A stretch of 64,000 nucleotides of DNA, taken from contig NZ_JQLI01000001.1 in the NCBI RefSeq assembly GCF_000744095.1, positions 496,001 to 560,000 on the forward strand, read 5' to 3'. Shown here piece by piece: positions 19,021 through 28,061 of the stretch. Position 1 is the first letter of the stretch, and each line of letters opens with the position of its first letter. The DNA is from Cupriavidus necator A5-1. Lineage in GTDB: Bacteria > Pseudomonadota > Gammaproteobacteria > Burkholderiales > Burkholderiaceae. Below the pieces are notes generated by a model, which was given only the letters and a program-made list of their open reading frames with translations, did no database searches and was not told the origin of the DNA. Position numbers and translations under genes: made by a program.

Positions 19021-20760
19021 ATGTATATCGAGACCGTCCCCAATCGAAACTCCCCGCCCGCGATCCTTCTGCGTGAGGGCTATCGTGAGGGCGGCAAGGT
19101 CGTCAAACGCACCCTCGCCAATCTGTCGCACTGGGATCCGCAACTCATCGAACACTTCCGCATCTTGCTCAAGGGCGGCATCGCCGTTGCGTCAACCCAG
19201 GCGCTGATGAGCATCGAGCGGTCGCTGCCACATGGCCATGTGGCCGCCGTGCTGGGCATCGCCCGGCGCTGCGGCCTGGCCAAGCTGCTTGACCCGGCGC
19301 CCGCCCCGGTGCGCTCACTGGTGCTGGCCTTGGTGGTGGCGCGCGTGTTGGCGCCGGGCTCCAAGCTCGCCACCTGGCGCATGTTGCAGCCGGAGTCTGC
19401 AACCCATTCGCTGTCGCAGGTGCTGGGACTCGGCGCGTTCGAGGCCGAGCGGCTCTACGCCGCGCTGGACTGGCTCGGCGAGGCGCAGCCGCGCATCGAG
19501 CGCAGCCTGGCCCGCCAGCATCTGAGCGACGGCGTGCTGGTGCTCTATGACCTCACCTCGACGTGGGTCACCGGCCGGCACTGCGCGCTTGCCCGCTACG
19601 GCTACTCGCGCGACGGCAAGCGCGATGACCCGCAGATCGTGTTTGGCTTGCTGTGCGCCGCCGATGGCTGCCCGGTGGCGGTCGAGGTGTTTGCCGGCAA
19701 CACCGCCGATCCGGCCACGCTGGCGGCGCAGATTAGCAAGCTCAAGGAGCGCTTTGGCCTGTCTCAGGTGGTGTGGGTGGGCGATCGCGGCATGATTACC
19801 GCTGCGCGAATCGAGCAGGTGCTGCGCCCGGCCGGCATGAGCTGGATCACCGCCCTGCGCTCGCCGCAGATCGCCGAGTTGATCGAGGAGCGCGGCCCTT
19901 GGCAGCCCTCGCTGTTCGACGAGCGCGGCCTGATCGCATTGGACAGCGCGCGCTATCCGGGCGAGCGGCTGCTGGTCTGCCGCAACCCGGCGTTGGCCGA
20001 GGAGCGCGCCAGAAAGCGCGCCGAGCTGCTGGCGGCCACCGAAGTAGAGCTGGCCGCGATCGCGCAGGCCACCGAGCGCACCCGCAATCGCCTGCGCGGC
20101 CAAGACAAGATTGGCTTGCGCGTGGGTCGCGTGATCGAGCGCTATCGGATGGCCAAGCACTTTGAGCTGGTCATCACCGAGACGAGCTTTACGTTCACCC
20201 GCAAGCAAGAGCAGATCGATGCCGAGACCGCTCTCGATGGACTCTACGTACTGCGGACCAATGTGCCGAGTGAACGGCTATCCGACACCCAGACGGTCCT
20301 AGCCTACAAGAGCCTGGCGCAGGTCGAGCGCGCCTTCCGCTCGATGAAGACGGTCGATCTGCAGGTGCGTCCGATCTATCACTTCAGCGAGTCGCGCGTG
20401 CGCGCGCACGTGTTTCTATGCATGCTGGCCTACTACGTCGAGTGGCATCTGCGCCAAGCGCTTAAGCCGCTGCTCCATGACGATGAGGACCTGGCAACGC
20501 TGCGTGATCAACGTGCCAATCCGGTCATGCCGACGCCGCGCTCGGAGGGGGCTGACGCCAAAGCCGCGCGCCACCGGACCGACGACGACCTGCCCGTGGA
20601 TAGCCTGCAGACGCTGCTGCAGGACCTCGCCACGTTGACCTATAACGTCACCTCGACCTCGGTCAACCCACAGACCAAGATCGTCATCACGACCCGTCCC
20701 ACGCCGTTGCAGCGCAAAGCCTTTGCGCTGCTCGGCATCGACCCCGGCTGTTCCCAGTAG
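19021..20760 (+). CDS. IS1634-family DDE transposase
   Basis: An uninterrupted 579-residue transposase beginning MYIETVPNRNSPPAILLREG, the characteristic IS1634-family N-terminus. Probable catalytic acids are D177 (LYDLTSTWVTG), D255 (VGDRGMIT) and E436 (LAQVERAFRSMK). Full length, an intact frame and both inverted repeats suggest the element could still transpose. It separates a methyltransferase gene from a toxin-antitoxin pair. Confidence 0.92.
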   Translation: MYIETVPNRNSPPAILLREGYREGGKVVKRTLANLSHWDPQLIEHFRILLKGGIAVASTQALMSIERSLPHGHVAAVLGIARRCGLAKLLDPAPAPVRSLVLALVVARVLAPGSKLATWRMLQPESATHSLSQVLGLGAFEAERLYAALDWLGEAQPRIERSLARQHLSDGVLVLYDLTSTWVTGRHCALARYGYSRDGKRDDPQIVFGLLCAADGCPVAVEVFAGNTADPATLAAQISKLKERFGLSQVVWVGDRGMITAARIEQVLRPAGMSWITALRSPQIAELIEERGPWQPSLFDERGLIALDSARYPGERLLVCRNPALAEERARKRAELLAATEVELAAIAQATERTRNRLRGQDKIGLRVGRVIERYRMAKHFELVITETSFTFTRKQEQIDAETALDGLYVLRTNVPSERLSDTQTVLAYKSLAQVERAFRSMKTVDLQVRPIYHFSESRVRAHVFLCMLAYYVEWHLRQALKPLLHDDEDLATLRDQRANPVMPTPRSEGADAKAARHRTDDDLPVDSLQTLLQDLATLTYNVTSTSVNPQTKIVITTRPTPLQRKAFALLGIDPGCSQ

Positions 20761-20919
20761 CCAACCCCGTGCCGCTTGGAAATCTCTCGGCGCTTCAACA
20801 GGTTAGCTTGGTCTCCGAGTCAAACTTCGGACTAGCCTAGTGCGCCCATATAATGTGCAGTGAAGTCAACACGTCACGGCGCGCATCCGCAGTCGAAGAA
20901 GCCGAGCAGTCTTGACCCG

Positions 20920-20939
20920 TTTTCGTTTTTAGACGAAAA
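20920..20939. promoter_or_regulatory. Palindromic operator of the toxin-antitoxin operon
   Basis: TTTTCGT (20920-20926) and ACGAAAA (20933-20939) form a perfect inverted repeat with a 6-base spacer, ending 6 bases before the toxin ATG. TTGACC at 20912-20917 could be the -35 box, so the palindrome would overlap the promoter, as expected for autoregulation by the antitoxin or toxin-antitoxin complex. Confidence 0.6.
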
Positions 20940-20945
20940 TTGGCT

Positions 20946-21269
20946 ATGTATGAGATTCGACACTACCTGACTTCGGATCAGCGCGACCTGTTCGACGAGT
21001 GGTTGCGCAGCCTGAAAGACAGCACGGCTAAGGTCTCCGTCGTTCGGCGATTGAACCGAGCCGAGCAAGGTAACTTTGGCGATCACAAGTTTTGCAGGGA
21101 TGGCGTTTGGGAGTTGCGGGTCGACGTGGGCGCCGGCTATCGGGTGTATTACGGCATCGCGAATCGGCAGGTCGTTCTGCTGTTATGCGGTGGCGATAAG
21201 CGCACGCAGAGCGCTGACATTGACCGTGCTTGCACGTATTGGCAAGACTGGCAACGGAGGGCTAACTAA
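20946..21269 (+). CDS. RelE/HigB-like toxin of a type II toxin-antitoxin system
   Basis: This 107-residue protein has the layout of the addiction-module killer family (COG3657 type): MYEIRHYLTSDQRDLFDEWLRSL, an N-LNRAEQGNFGDHK middle, then GVWELRVDVGAGYRVYYG and a strand pair VVLLLCGGDK. I chose the ATG at 20946 over the in-frame TTG at 20940. The family cleaves mRNA on or off the ribosome. The toxin gene comes first and its TAA overlaps the antitoxin ATG (TAATG), the usual order for this subfamily. Confidence 0.85.
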   Translation: MYEIRHYLTSDQRDLFDEWLRSLKDSTAKVSVVRRLNRAEQGNFGDHKFCRDGVWELRVDVGAGYRVYYGIANRQVVLLLCGGDKRTQSADIDRACTYWQDWQRRAN

Positions 21270-21580
21270 TGAAAGACCGACACCACGATGACGCGATGGC
21301 CGAAATGTTCCGCGAGGATCCGGCCTTTGCCCTGGAGACAATCAACGCCATTCTCGAGGATGGCGATCAAGCCGAACTGATGATCACGCTTCGCCAGCTG
21401 ACCAAGGCGTTCGGCGGTGTCCAGGCTGTGGCTGAGCAGGCTCACCTGAATCCGACTCAGCTCTATCGCACGCTGTCCCCAACTGGAAATCCCGTACTGA
21501 GCAACCTATCGGCGATTCTCAAAGCGATGGGAATGCGTTTGGCGGTCCGTCCAGCGCATGGCGAGCCGGCTCATTCATAA
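21269..21580 (+). CDS. HigA-like antitoxin with XRE-type DNA-binding domain
   Basis: The 103-residue partner has the COG3636-type layout: an acidic N-terminal stretch (residues 1-40), then the helix-turn-helix GGVQAVAEQAHLNPTQLYRTL followed by NLSAILKAMGMRLAV. It should neutralise the upstream toxin and repress the operon through the palindrome at 20920-20939. Translation is coupled by the TAATG overlap. Confidence 0.87.
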   Translation: MKDRHHDDAMAEMFREDPAFALETINAILEDGDQAELMITLRQLTKAFGGVQAVAEQAHLNPTQLYRTLSPTGNPVLSNLSAILKAMGMRLAVRPAHGEPAHS

Positions 21581-21740
21581 AGGTTCAGTTGCTCTTGTCA
21601 GGTGCCCTCAACTGAGGGCAAGCCAAGCTGGTTTAGAAGGCGCGTATTGACATAACGCCCGTAGGGCGATTTTTTGCTTTTGGCTGGCAGTGTTATGTTT
21701 GACGGGGCGAGAAGGGCAGGGTGCGGGCGCCGCCGGCACC

Positions 21741-21989
21741 TCAACTGGTCCTCGATGCGCAGGCGCTGGAATCGGAAATAAAGTCGAAATGGGCGGAGGC
21801 ATACATGGCATTGCACGCCCAGACTTCTTCGCCGTTCTTATAGAAAGTGACCCACTTGCCGTCGCTGACGCAATGAGCGCCAGGGAAGGCTTCGTCATGG
21901 CCATTCGAAACGTCCAGAGGAAAGGGCGCGTGCGGCGTGGCCCAGTAGGGGCCGCTCGGTAGGGGCACAATTGTCTTTGGCATGCTCAT
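21741..21989 (-). CDS. Small hypothetical protein
   Basis: This frame encodes 82 residues. The middle (AFPGAHCVSDGKWVTFYKNGEEVWACNAMYASAHFDF) reads like a real folded protein with a WVTFYKNGEEVW strand pair, while the last dozen residues look unrelated, so the C-terminus may be altered. The family is not recognised. ATG at 21989 or 21983 could start it; neither has a strong ribosome binding site. Confidence 0.45.
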   Translation of the reverse strand: MSMPKTIVPLPSGPYWATPHAPFPLDVSNGHDEAFPGAHCVSDGKWVTFYKNGEEVWACNAMYASAHFDFISDSSACASRTS

Positions 21990-22930
21990 CAGCCCAGTGT
22001 GGTGTCACAGAAGGCGAGGTCCGGCCTCGCTACAGCGAAACGACGGCGGTGTCAATCGTACAACGACGTAGCGCCGTCTTGTGGCATCTTCGTGTAGTCT
22101 AGCCACCAAATCACCTCCTGCTATCCGGTGCGATTTCCCCCGGCAAGTATATCTGCGCAGCGCTGCCGGGGCTGACGTAGCCGGCACTGATGAGGAAGCC
22201 GCGACAATGATGTTGATCCGCTGCGAGACAATGCACGACCGTCTGCAGAATCGGCAAAGTTCGGCTACGGATGCTGACGAGCGGCCACGCGCTCGTTGTC
22301 GAGAGTCTTGAACTCGGCGAACGCTCGATCTAGCCGCCAGTTAACCGCTGCCTGTGTAGCGCTACTGGGCTGTCCGTTCCCGGTGGCCCGAGCATTTTGG
22401 GCTTGCTTCGTCGGCGATGTGATGACCTGAACTCGCGCGCCGCGTAGGAGAGTACCGAGCGCTTTGCTGCCACCTCGGGAAAAGGTCTCTTGCAGGCTCT
22501 GCGAGCGCCATGAAAACAGAGCGGCTGAATGTACCAAACCGAAAGTTTCATGATCATGAAATTACGAAAAGTGGCGGCTACCGAATGGTGCAATGAATTG
22601 GGCCGCAAAGAGGTTGGCCAACACCCGAGACGCAAGCCCAGAGGACGATGACTGGCCATTCTGCTCAGGGCACGAACTATTTGACAGTCCACAGCCGTAC
22701 TGCGGCCCAAGCTATTGCACCTTGAATCTCTTCCGGAATAGTGCTCGTCAAGCTGGAATGGAAGCGACCGAAGGTGCGTACCGGCAAGCGTACCGGGGGG
22801 TGGTGGAAGCTGAGCGTCGCGCTCAACACGGGCTCCCTTGGTCTCAGTCCACCGCTGCAATTTCGATGTCTCTATTGAAGCGGGGCAGGCGTACTTCGGT
22901 CCCGGTCCGACCGTCTGTACCCGACCCTTC
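21990..22930. other. Gene-free stretch
   Basis: About 940 bases with only short or mutually overlapping frames and no domain I recognise. Nothing else was identified. Confidence 0.4.
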
Positions 22931-24380
22931 TCAGCCCCCGGGCGTGGTCGACCCAATGGCTGCAATCACGTCCTTCCCGGACATTCCGGTGGCATCCAAC
23001 CTTACGACAGAGTCACCACCGTTTTGTCGACGACAGCGGGTATTACGCCACAATCCTGCCGCGACTACGAAGGCCGCCAGTACACCGGTGGCACCGACTT
23101 CCAAGCGATGCTCCGGCCGGAAAATCATCAGCACCAGGACCGCACAGATGAAGATAATCACGGCCCAGGTCAGCCAGGGGAATCCCCACATTCGGAATTC
23201 AGGAATTCTACCGAGCCGTGACGATTGATGGCGCATGCGCAGTTGCGATACAGCGACAACGAGGTACACGAGCAACGCGATGGTACCGGAAGAGGCCATT
23301 AGCGCAGCGAAGACGCGCTCGGGAACGATGTAGTTAGCAATGACTGCTAGAAAGCCAATCGCCGTTGAACCGAGCACGGCGCAGATTGGCGTTCCTTTCG
23401 CATTGGTTCGTCCTGCGTAAGCCGGTGCGTCACCACGGCTAGCCAAAGAAAAGAGCATTCTGGATGCGGTATAGAGCGCCGTTCAAGCAGCTCGCAACCG
23501 AGACCAGCACAATCGCGTCGACAAGGACCTTGGCGTAAGGGACACCAATCAGTTCCAGCGCGCGTTGGTAAGACCCATGGGAAGGCAGAAGCGGATCCCG
23601 CCATGGAACGAGCGAGACGACGATGAAGATCGATCCTAGATAGAAGATGCAGATTCGCCAGATAACCGAATTGGTGGCTCTGATGATCTGACGCTTTGCA
23701 TCCGGCGATTCTGCCGCCGCAATGGTCACCACTTCGGTGCCGACGAAGCTGAACATCGTGGTGAGCATTGCGGCGAAGACAGCGCCCATGCCGTTGGGCA
23801 AGAGCCCTCCCTTGGCATTCAGTTGAGAGACACCGGTGACCCCGCTATGGGGGAGCATGCCCAGAACGGCTGCCCCGCCGACCGCCAGGAAGGCGATGAT
23901 GGCAACGACCTTCAGCAAGGATAGCCAGAACTCAAACTCTCCATAGTTACGCACACTGGCTAGGTTGGCCAAGGTGAGCAGGAGCGTAATGGCGAGTGCG
24001 TAGATCCACATCGCCACGTCCGGGAACCATGAATGCAGGATGGTAGCCGCAGCATTTGCCTCAAGTGGGATAACCAAGACCCAAAACCACCAGTACAGCC
24101 ATCCGATACTGAAGCCGGCCCAGCGACCAATCGCGCGATCGGCGTAGGTAGAGAACGATCCCGTATCCGGCGACGCGGCCGCCATTTCACCGAGCATGCG
24201 CATTACCAGCAGGACTAACAGCCCGGCAAATACATAGGCTAGCAGCGCAGCGGGACCGGCTGCAGCGATCGCATGGCCTGAGCCGACGAAGAGGCCTGCC
24301 CCAATCACTCCTCCTATTGACAACATGGTGATATGGCGCTGCTTGAGGCCATGTGCGAGGGTGTGCCCTGAAATGCTCAT
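22931..24380 (-). pseudogene. APC-family amino acid permease, frameshifted
   Basis: The start (AAGGAG followed by ATG at 24380) opens a GabP/ProY-like permease: HITMLSIGGVIGAGLFVGSG, LLVLLVMRMLGEMAAASPDTG, then about nine hydrophobic segments. At about 23480 the frame is lost: NGALY continues as RIQNALFFG-stop, whereas the expected TASRMLFSLASRGDAPAYAG continues in another frame to 22931 with the last helices. One extra base or two missing bases explain it. Together the parts make about 483 residues, the family's usual length. Either a pseudogene or a sequencing error; if intact, it would import an amino acid or GABA, matching the gab genes nearby. Confidence 0.85.
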
Positions 24381-24731
24381 TCGGTCTCCTTGCTTATTCT
24401 GTAGGTTCGTCCGGTCCCTGGTTCTGAAAAGAAAGACAGGGGTGGGCGGTATGCGGGGCTTGCTCGGAACGTGAGGTCGAAACCTTGTCGGCGCGGCGCC
24501 CAGAAAAATCTGGCGGCACTGCCATAACCAGGGCCGCCAGTCCACCAAGTTTCACGGTCCGAGACGCCTCCTCGATACCGTGCGCTTACCAGGCATTGCG
24601 GTGAAAGGACTGGCGCCGATACTACGGCGCGGACCACGAGCTGGCATCGCAGCATTAGCAGGAAAGATCGTGGCGAACCTTCTACGGAATAGACGGCGTA
24701 CGTGCGGAGTGTGAAAGGTGAGTTGGCCCGC

Positions 24732-24771
24732 TTCCTACCATTTCGAGCAGGATCTCGACTCCAGTTCCTAC
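24732..24771 (+). promoter_or_regulatory. Two tandem TTCCTAC motifs upstream of the GAF-exporter operon
   Basis: TTCCTAC occurs at 24732-24738 and 24765-24771, each followed within one or two bases by ATTTCG and then by AGCAGGAT or GTCGGATGA. They lie 70-109 bases upstream of the operon start at 24841. Related sequences lie upstream of gabT (32673) and of the leftward FAD-dehydrogenase operon (42232). This is a candidate shared regulator site; no protein is known to bind it. Confidence 0.3.
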
Positions 24772-24840
24772 ATTTCGTCGGATGAGATTCGAATATGGCG
24801 AGCCTATTCTCGATGGCACAACGATATGAGGAGCCCTGTC

Positions 24841-25461
24841 ATGAATCGCCGTCTGTTTACCGTCGCGACCGCCTTGGGTGCCCTGGCAACAGCGGCTAGA
24901 GCTGATGACCCTCGAGCCACGCCGAGCATTGCAAGTGGTGAGGAAAGCACGAGCCGGCTTGATCGGGCCGCCAACGCCATTCGAGGTGCCGATTCGGTGC
25001 AGTCCGCACTAGCTGCGTGGATGGAGATAGCTGGCGAGATGCTCCCTATCGTGCAGATGACGGCGCTGGTCGCAAAAGGGCCGGCAACAGGCGAGGCCGC
25101 GAACGGCAGCGCGGGCGATGTCCGCAGGATCTTTTCCACGGTACCCAGCGCCTATTCGGTAGGGGGCTGGAAGCATCTCTCCGGCAGTGAGTGGGCGAGC
25201 CATGTCCTGCAACAGCAAAAGGTGTTGGTCGCCTCAGGTGATGGTGCGTTGGCACGCTACTTTCCTGATCATGCGCTGCTTTGGTCGTTGGGTACGCGCT
25301 CCCTCCTCAACTTCCCCGTGGTCGTGTGCCGCCGGACGGTGGGAGCCTTTGCATTGCTGTGCGGGCAAGAGAAAATCAGTGAGGAGGCAGTCGCCGCTGT
25401 CCAGAAGTTGGTGCCATGTGCTGCCGCCGTGTTCGTCGTTGCAGGGAACAGCGCTGCATGA
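24841..25461 (+). CDS. GAF-domain-like protein with an export signal-like N-terminus
   Basis: I chose the ATG at 24841 because GAGGAG lies eight bases upstream; an in-frame ATG further upstream would add a leader without a recognisable role. The 206-residue protein begins with MNRRLFTVATALGALATA and an ARA cleavage-like site, so it looks secreted. The rest (about residues 35-200) resembles a GAF domain (FPDHALLWSLGTRSLLNFPVVVCRRTVGAFALLCGQ). A GAF fold in an exported protein is unusual; the apparent signal may instead be an ordinary hydrophobic helix. Its TGA overlaps the transporter start (ATGA), so it is the first gene of a four-gene operon. Confidence 0.6.
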   Translation: MNRRLFTVATALGALATAARADDPRATPSIASGEESTSRLDRAANAIRGADSVQSALAAWMEIAGEMLPIVQMTALVAKGPATGEAANGSAGDVRRIFSTVPSAYSVGGWKHLSGSEWASHVLQQQKVLVASGDGALARYFPDHALLWSLGTRSLLNFPVVVCRRTVGAFALLCGQEKISEEAVAAVQKLVPCAAAVFVVAGNSAA

Positions 25462-26414
25462 GTCCGGACGCCGCAAATCAGTTGCTAGAGCAGGACGCGG
25501 GCGATGGCAAGACGACAAGCCGCAGCGGCCAGGAGATGCCAAACCGAAGGGCCGTGGCTATCGCACTCGCCGTCATGGCGCTGCTGATCTGGAGCACACT
25601 GGCGGTATCAGTGGTTAGCCTTTCTGATCTTTCTCCATTGCTCACAACGGGAGTGGGACTGGCAGGCGGAGGGCTGATATGCCTCCCTTGGTTTTCCTGG
25701 AAAACGGTGAAACTGCGCCCTGTGCTGGTGGGCACCGCGGCGATGCTGGGTTACCACGCGCTGTATTTTCTAAGCCTGAAGACCGCGGATCCTGTCGCGG
25801 CAAACTTGCTGCACTATCTCTGGCCCCTCTTCATCATACTAATGTCGCCGCTGATGTTGCGAGATCATAGTCTGAAGGGTCGACATCTGGTAGCCGGAAT
25901 CCTCGGATTCGCCGGCGCCGCCATTTGCCTGGGCGCTGTTCCATCGGTGAGTACTTCGGCATGGATGGGATTTGCCCTGGCTCTTTTGTCAGCCGCGATC
26001 TGGGCCTACTACTCGGTATGGGCGCGGCGCTTCCCAGAAGTGCCAACCGCAACTGTGTCGCTCTATTGCCTCGTTGCCGGGGTGGTATCGCTGGCGGCCT
26101 ACTTTGTCCTGAATGCAGGCACGTCGGGAGCATCGCAGGGCTTGGGAGGCATGCTGTCATCTCCTACGCTGAAACAGTGGTTGACGCTTGGCTACCTGTC
26201 ACTTGGTCCGCTCGGCGGTGCCTTCTACCTTTGGGACTATGCGATGAAAAAGGGGAATCCCCAGGAAATCGCTGTGATGGCGTACGCCGTGCCGATCGCT
26301 TCGACGTTCTTTGTCAGCCTGTTCTTTGGGCGCGGCGTCGACGCGGCCACGATCGCCGGTGCTGTGCTGGTGACGCTTGCAGTTGCCGTGGGGAATCGCG
26401 CGCGATTGCGGTGA
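25458..26414 (+). CDS. EamA/DMT-superfamily transporter
   Basis: A 318-residue protein starting at the ATG that overlaps the preceding stop. After a polar N-terminus (about 30 residues) it has ten hydrophobic segments in two EamA-type repeats, with YHALYFLSLKTADPVAANLLHYLWPLF in the first and GPLGGAFYLWDYAMKKGNPQEIAVMAY in the second. These are usually inner-membrane exporters of amino acids or metabolites. Operon context with an amidohydrolase suggests it moves that enzyme's substrate or product; the direction is unknown. Confidence 0.85.
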   Translation: MSPDAANQLLEQDAGDGKTTSRSGQEMPNRRAVAIALAVMALLIWSTLAVSVVSLSDLSPLLTTGVGLAGGGLICLPWFSWKTVKLRPVLVGTAAMLGYHALYFLSLKTADPVAANLLHYLWPLFIILMSPLMLRDHSLKGRHLVAGILGFAGAAICLGAVPSVSTSAWMGFALALLSAAIWAYYSVWARRFPEVPTATVSLYCLVAGVVSLAAYFVLNAGTSGASQGLGGMLSSPTLKQWLTLGYLSLGPLGGAFYLWDYAMKKGNPQEIAVMAYAVPIASTFFVSLFFGRGVDAATIAGAVLVTLAVAVGNRARLR

Positions 26415-26450
26415 CGGCATTGAAAATTTCTTACCTAGGTAGTACATCAA

Positions 26451-28061
26451 ATGGACAACGCATCGAACGCGAACACCAACGCAGCCACGATCGAGATAGG
26501 GGAAGAGATCGTCGCCGGATTCGCCAAATATAAGCTTCCAGGCGTTACGGCGGCATCCGGCCGTGACTGCGGAGAAGGGCCCTACGGCAGGCTGATCTTA
26601 CGCGGCGCAACACTGATCGATGGTACCGGTGCCCCACCGTGGGGACTGGTCGATATCGTTGTGGAAGGCAACCGCATTGTCGACATTGTCAGCGTTGGTT
26701 ACCCTGGCCTGGCGATCCAGCCAGAACGTCGGCCTGGGCATGGTGACGCGGAAATTGACTGCGAAGGCAAGTTTGTCACCCCGGGATTCGTTGACAGTCA
26801 CGCACACGTTGGGGCACCTTTCCACGCAGCCAGTGGCGAAATGCCGGGCGCGGACTATGTTTATAAACTGTGGCTGGCACACGGTGTGACCACGGTCCGG
26901 GAAACCGGTTGCTTCAACGGGCTGGCCTGGACGTTGCAGCAAAAGCGCGCCTCGTCCTCGCATGCTATCGCTGCCCCTCATCTCTATGCGTACGCGTACT
27001 TCCCCGCCATCAACGACTATCTAAAGACAATCCATACGTCGGCCGCCGCCCGCGATTGGGTTCGTCGGCTTGCCGAGAAGGGGGCCGACGGCATCAAATT
27101 CTTCGGCGCGCCGCCGGCGGTCATGGAAGCGGCGCTCGACGAAGCCAGGCTCACAGGGCTGCGGACCTGCTGCCACCATGCAACGCTGGCCGTGAGCCGA
27201 ATGAATGCACTAACCACTGCCAGGTGGGGGCTCTCGAGTTCGGAGCATTTCTATGGGCTGGCAGAGGCGCTGTTCGATGACAGGACCATCCAGTCTTTCC
27301 CGTCCGCTTATCACTACAACGACGAGTATCTGCGATTCTCGACTTCAGGCACCACCTTTCTGCAAGCCGCGCAACCCGGTAGCCAAAAGTGGCTTGATGT
27401 CCTGGACGCGTTCATCGAAGCTGGCCATACCTTTGTGCCGACGCTCAATGTCTATGACGCGAACCGTGACCTGATGCGCACGCGCCGCGCCGACTGGCAC
27501 GAGCGCTATACGGACCCGACCCTGATGCGGTACTTTGAGCCACATCGGGGCGGGCACGGCTCCTATTGGTACCGGTGGAGTACCCAGAACGAAGTCGAGT
27601 GGCGGGAAACGTTCCGGATCTGGATGCACTTCCTGCGGGACTACAAAAATCGAGGTGGACGGGTATGTGCCGGCAGCGATTCCGGCTTCATGTACCAGGT
27701 CTACGGCTTCGGCTTCGTGCGCGAACTGGAACTCCTGCAGGAAGCGGGATTCACCCCACTGGAGGTGCTGCGGGCCGCGACAAACCACGGCGCGGCGCTG
27801 ATGGGCCTCGAAGAGGAGACTGGCACAGTAGAGGTTGGAAAGCGAGCAGATTTGCTTGTGCACGACTGCAATCCGCTTGATGACTTCAAACTCCTCTACG
27901 GCACAGGCGCCTTGCGGCTGGACGAAGAGAAACAGCGCGGTACCTGGCAACGAAGCTTGCGCTATACGATCAAGGATGGCATGGTCTTCGACGCCATGGA
28001 ATTGTTGGAAGATGTCGAGGCGATGGTTGCCCGGTGCAAGGCCGAGCACCTCGAGGCGTAA
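26451..28061 (+). CDS. Amidohydrolase-superfamily metal-dependent hydrolase
   Basis: The 536-residue protein has the imidazolonepropionase/hydantoinase-like plan: a small beta domain with GATLIDGTGAPPWG and VEGNRIVDI, the metal-binding H117/H119 in VDSHAHVG, a GADGIKFFG lysine region, RTCCHHATLA, and the catalytic-type D410 in AGSDSG, ending with GTVEVGKRADLLV. It should hydrolyse a C-N bond, but the substrate cannot be read. It follows the transporter by 36 bases, and its TAA overlaps the start of the COG0523 GTPase, which could supply its metal. Confidence 0.87.
   Translation: MDNASNANTNAATIEIGEEIVAGFAKYKLPGVTAASGRDCGEGPYGRLILRGATLIDGTGAPPWGLVDIVVEGNRIVDIVSVGYPGLAIQPERRPGHGDAEIDCEGKFVTPGFVDSHAHVGAPFHAASGEMPGADYVYKLWLAHGVTTVRETGCFNGLAWTLQQKRASSSHAIAAPHLYAYAYFPAINDYLKTIHTSAAARDWVRRLAEKGADGIKFFGAPPAVMEAALDEARLTGLRTCCHHATLAVSRMNALTTARWGLSSSEHFYGLAEALFDDRTIQSFPSAYHYNDEYLRFSTSGTTFLQAAQPGSQKWLDVLDAFIEAGHTFVPTLNVYDANRDLMRTRRADWHERYTDPTLMRYFEPHRGGHGSYWYRWSTQNEVEWRETFRIWMHFLRDYKNRGGRVCAGSDSGFMYQVYGFGFVRELELLQEAGFTPLEVLRAATNHGAALMGLEEETGTVEVGKRADLLVHDCNPLDDFKLLYGTGALRLDEEKQRGTWQRSLRYTIKDGMVFDAMELLEDVEAMVARCKAEHLEA

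Larger units (their letters stand above)
18869..20835 (+). mobile_element. IS1634-type insertion sequence, apparently complete
   Basis: The element is bounded by inverted repeats CTAGCCCGAAGTTTGA (18869-18884) and TCAAACTTCGGACTAG (20820-20835), 15 of 16 positions complementary. It contains a single full-length transposase gene. No obvious target-site duplication is visible in the flanks, so either it is short or degenerate, or the true ends lie a few bases further out. Confidence 0.8.

Noticed and set aside
22593..23228. 211-codon plus-strand frame at the 3' end of the permease
   Set aside because: Its second half is antisense to the conserved permease C-terminus and its first half has no recognisable domain.
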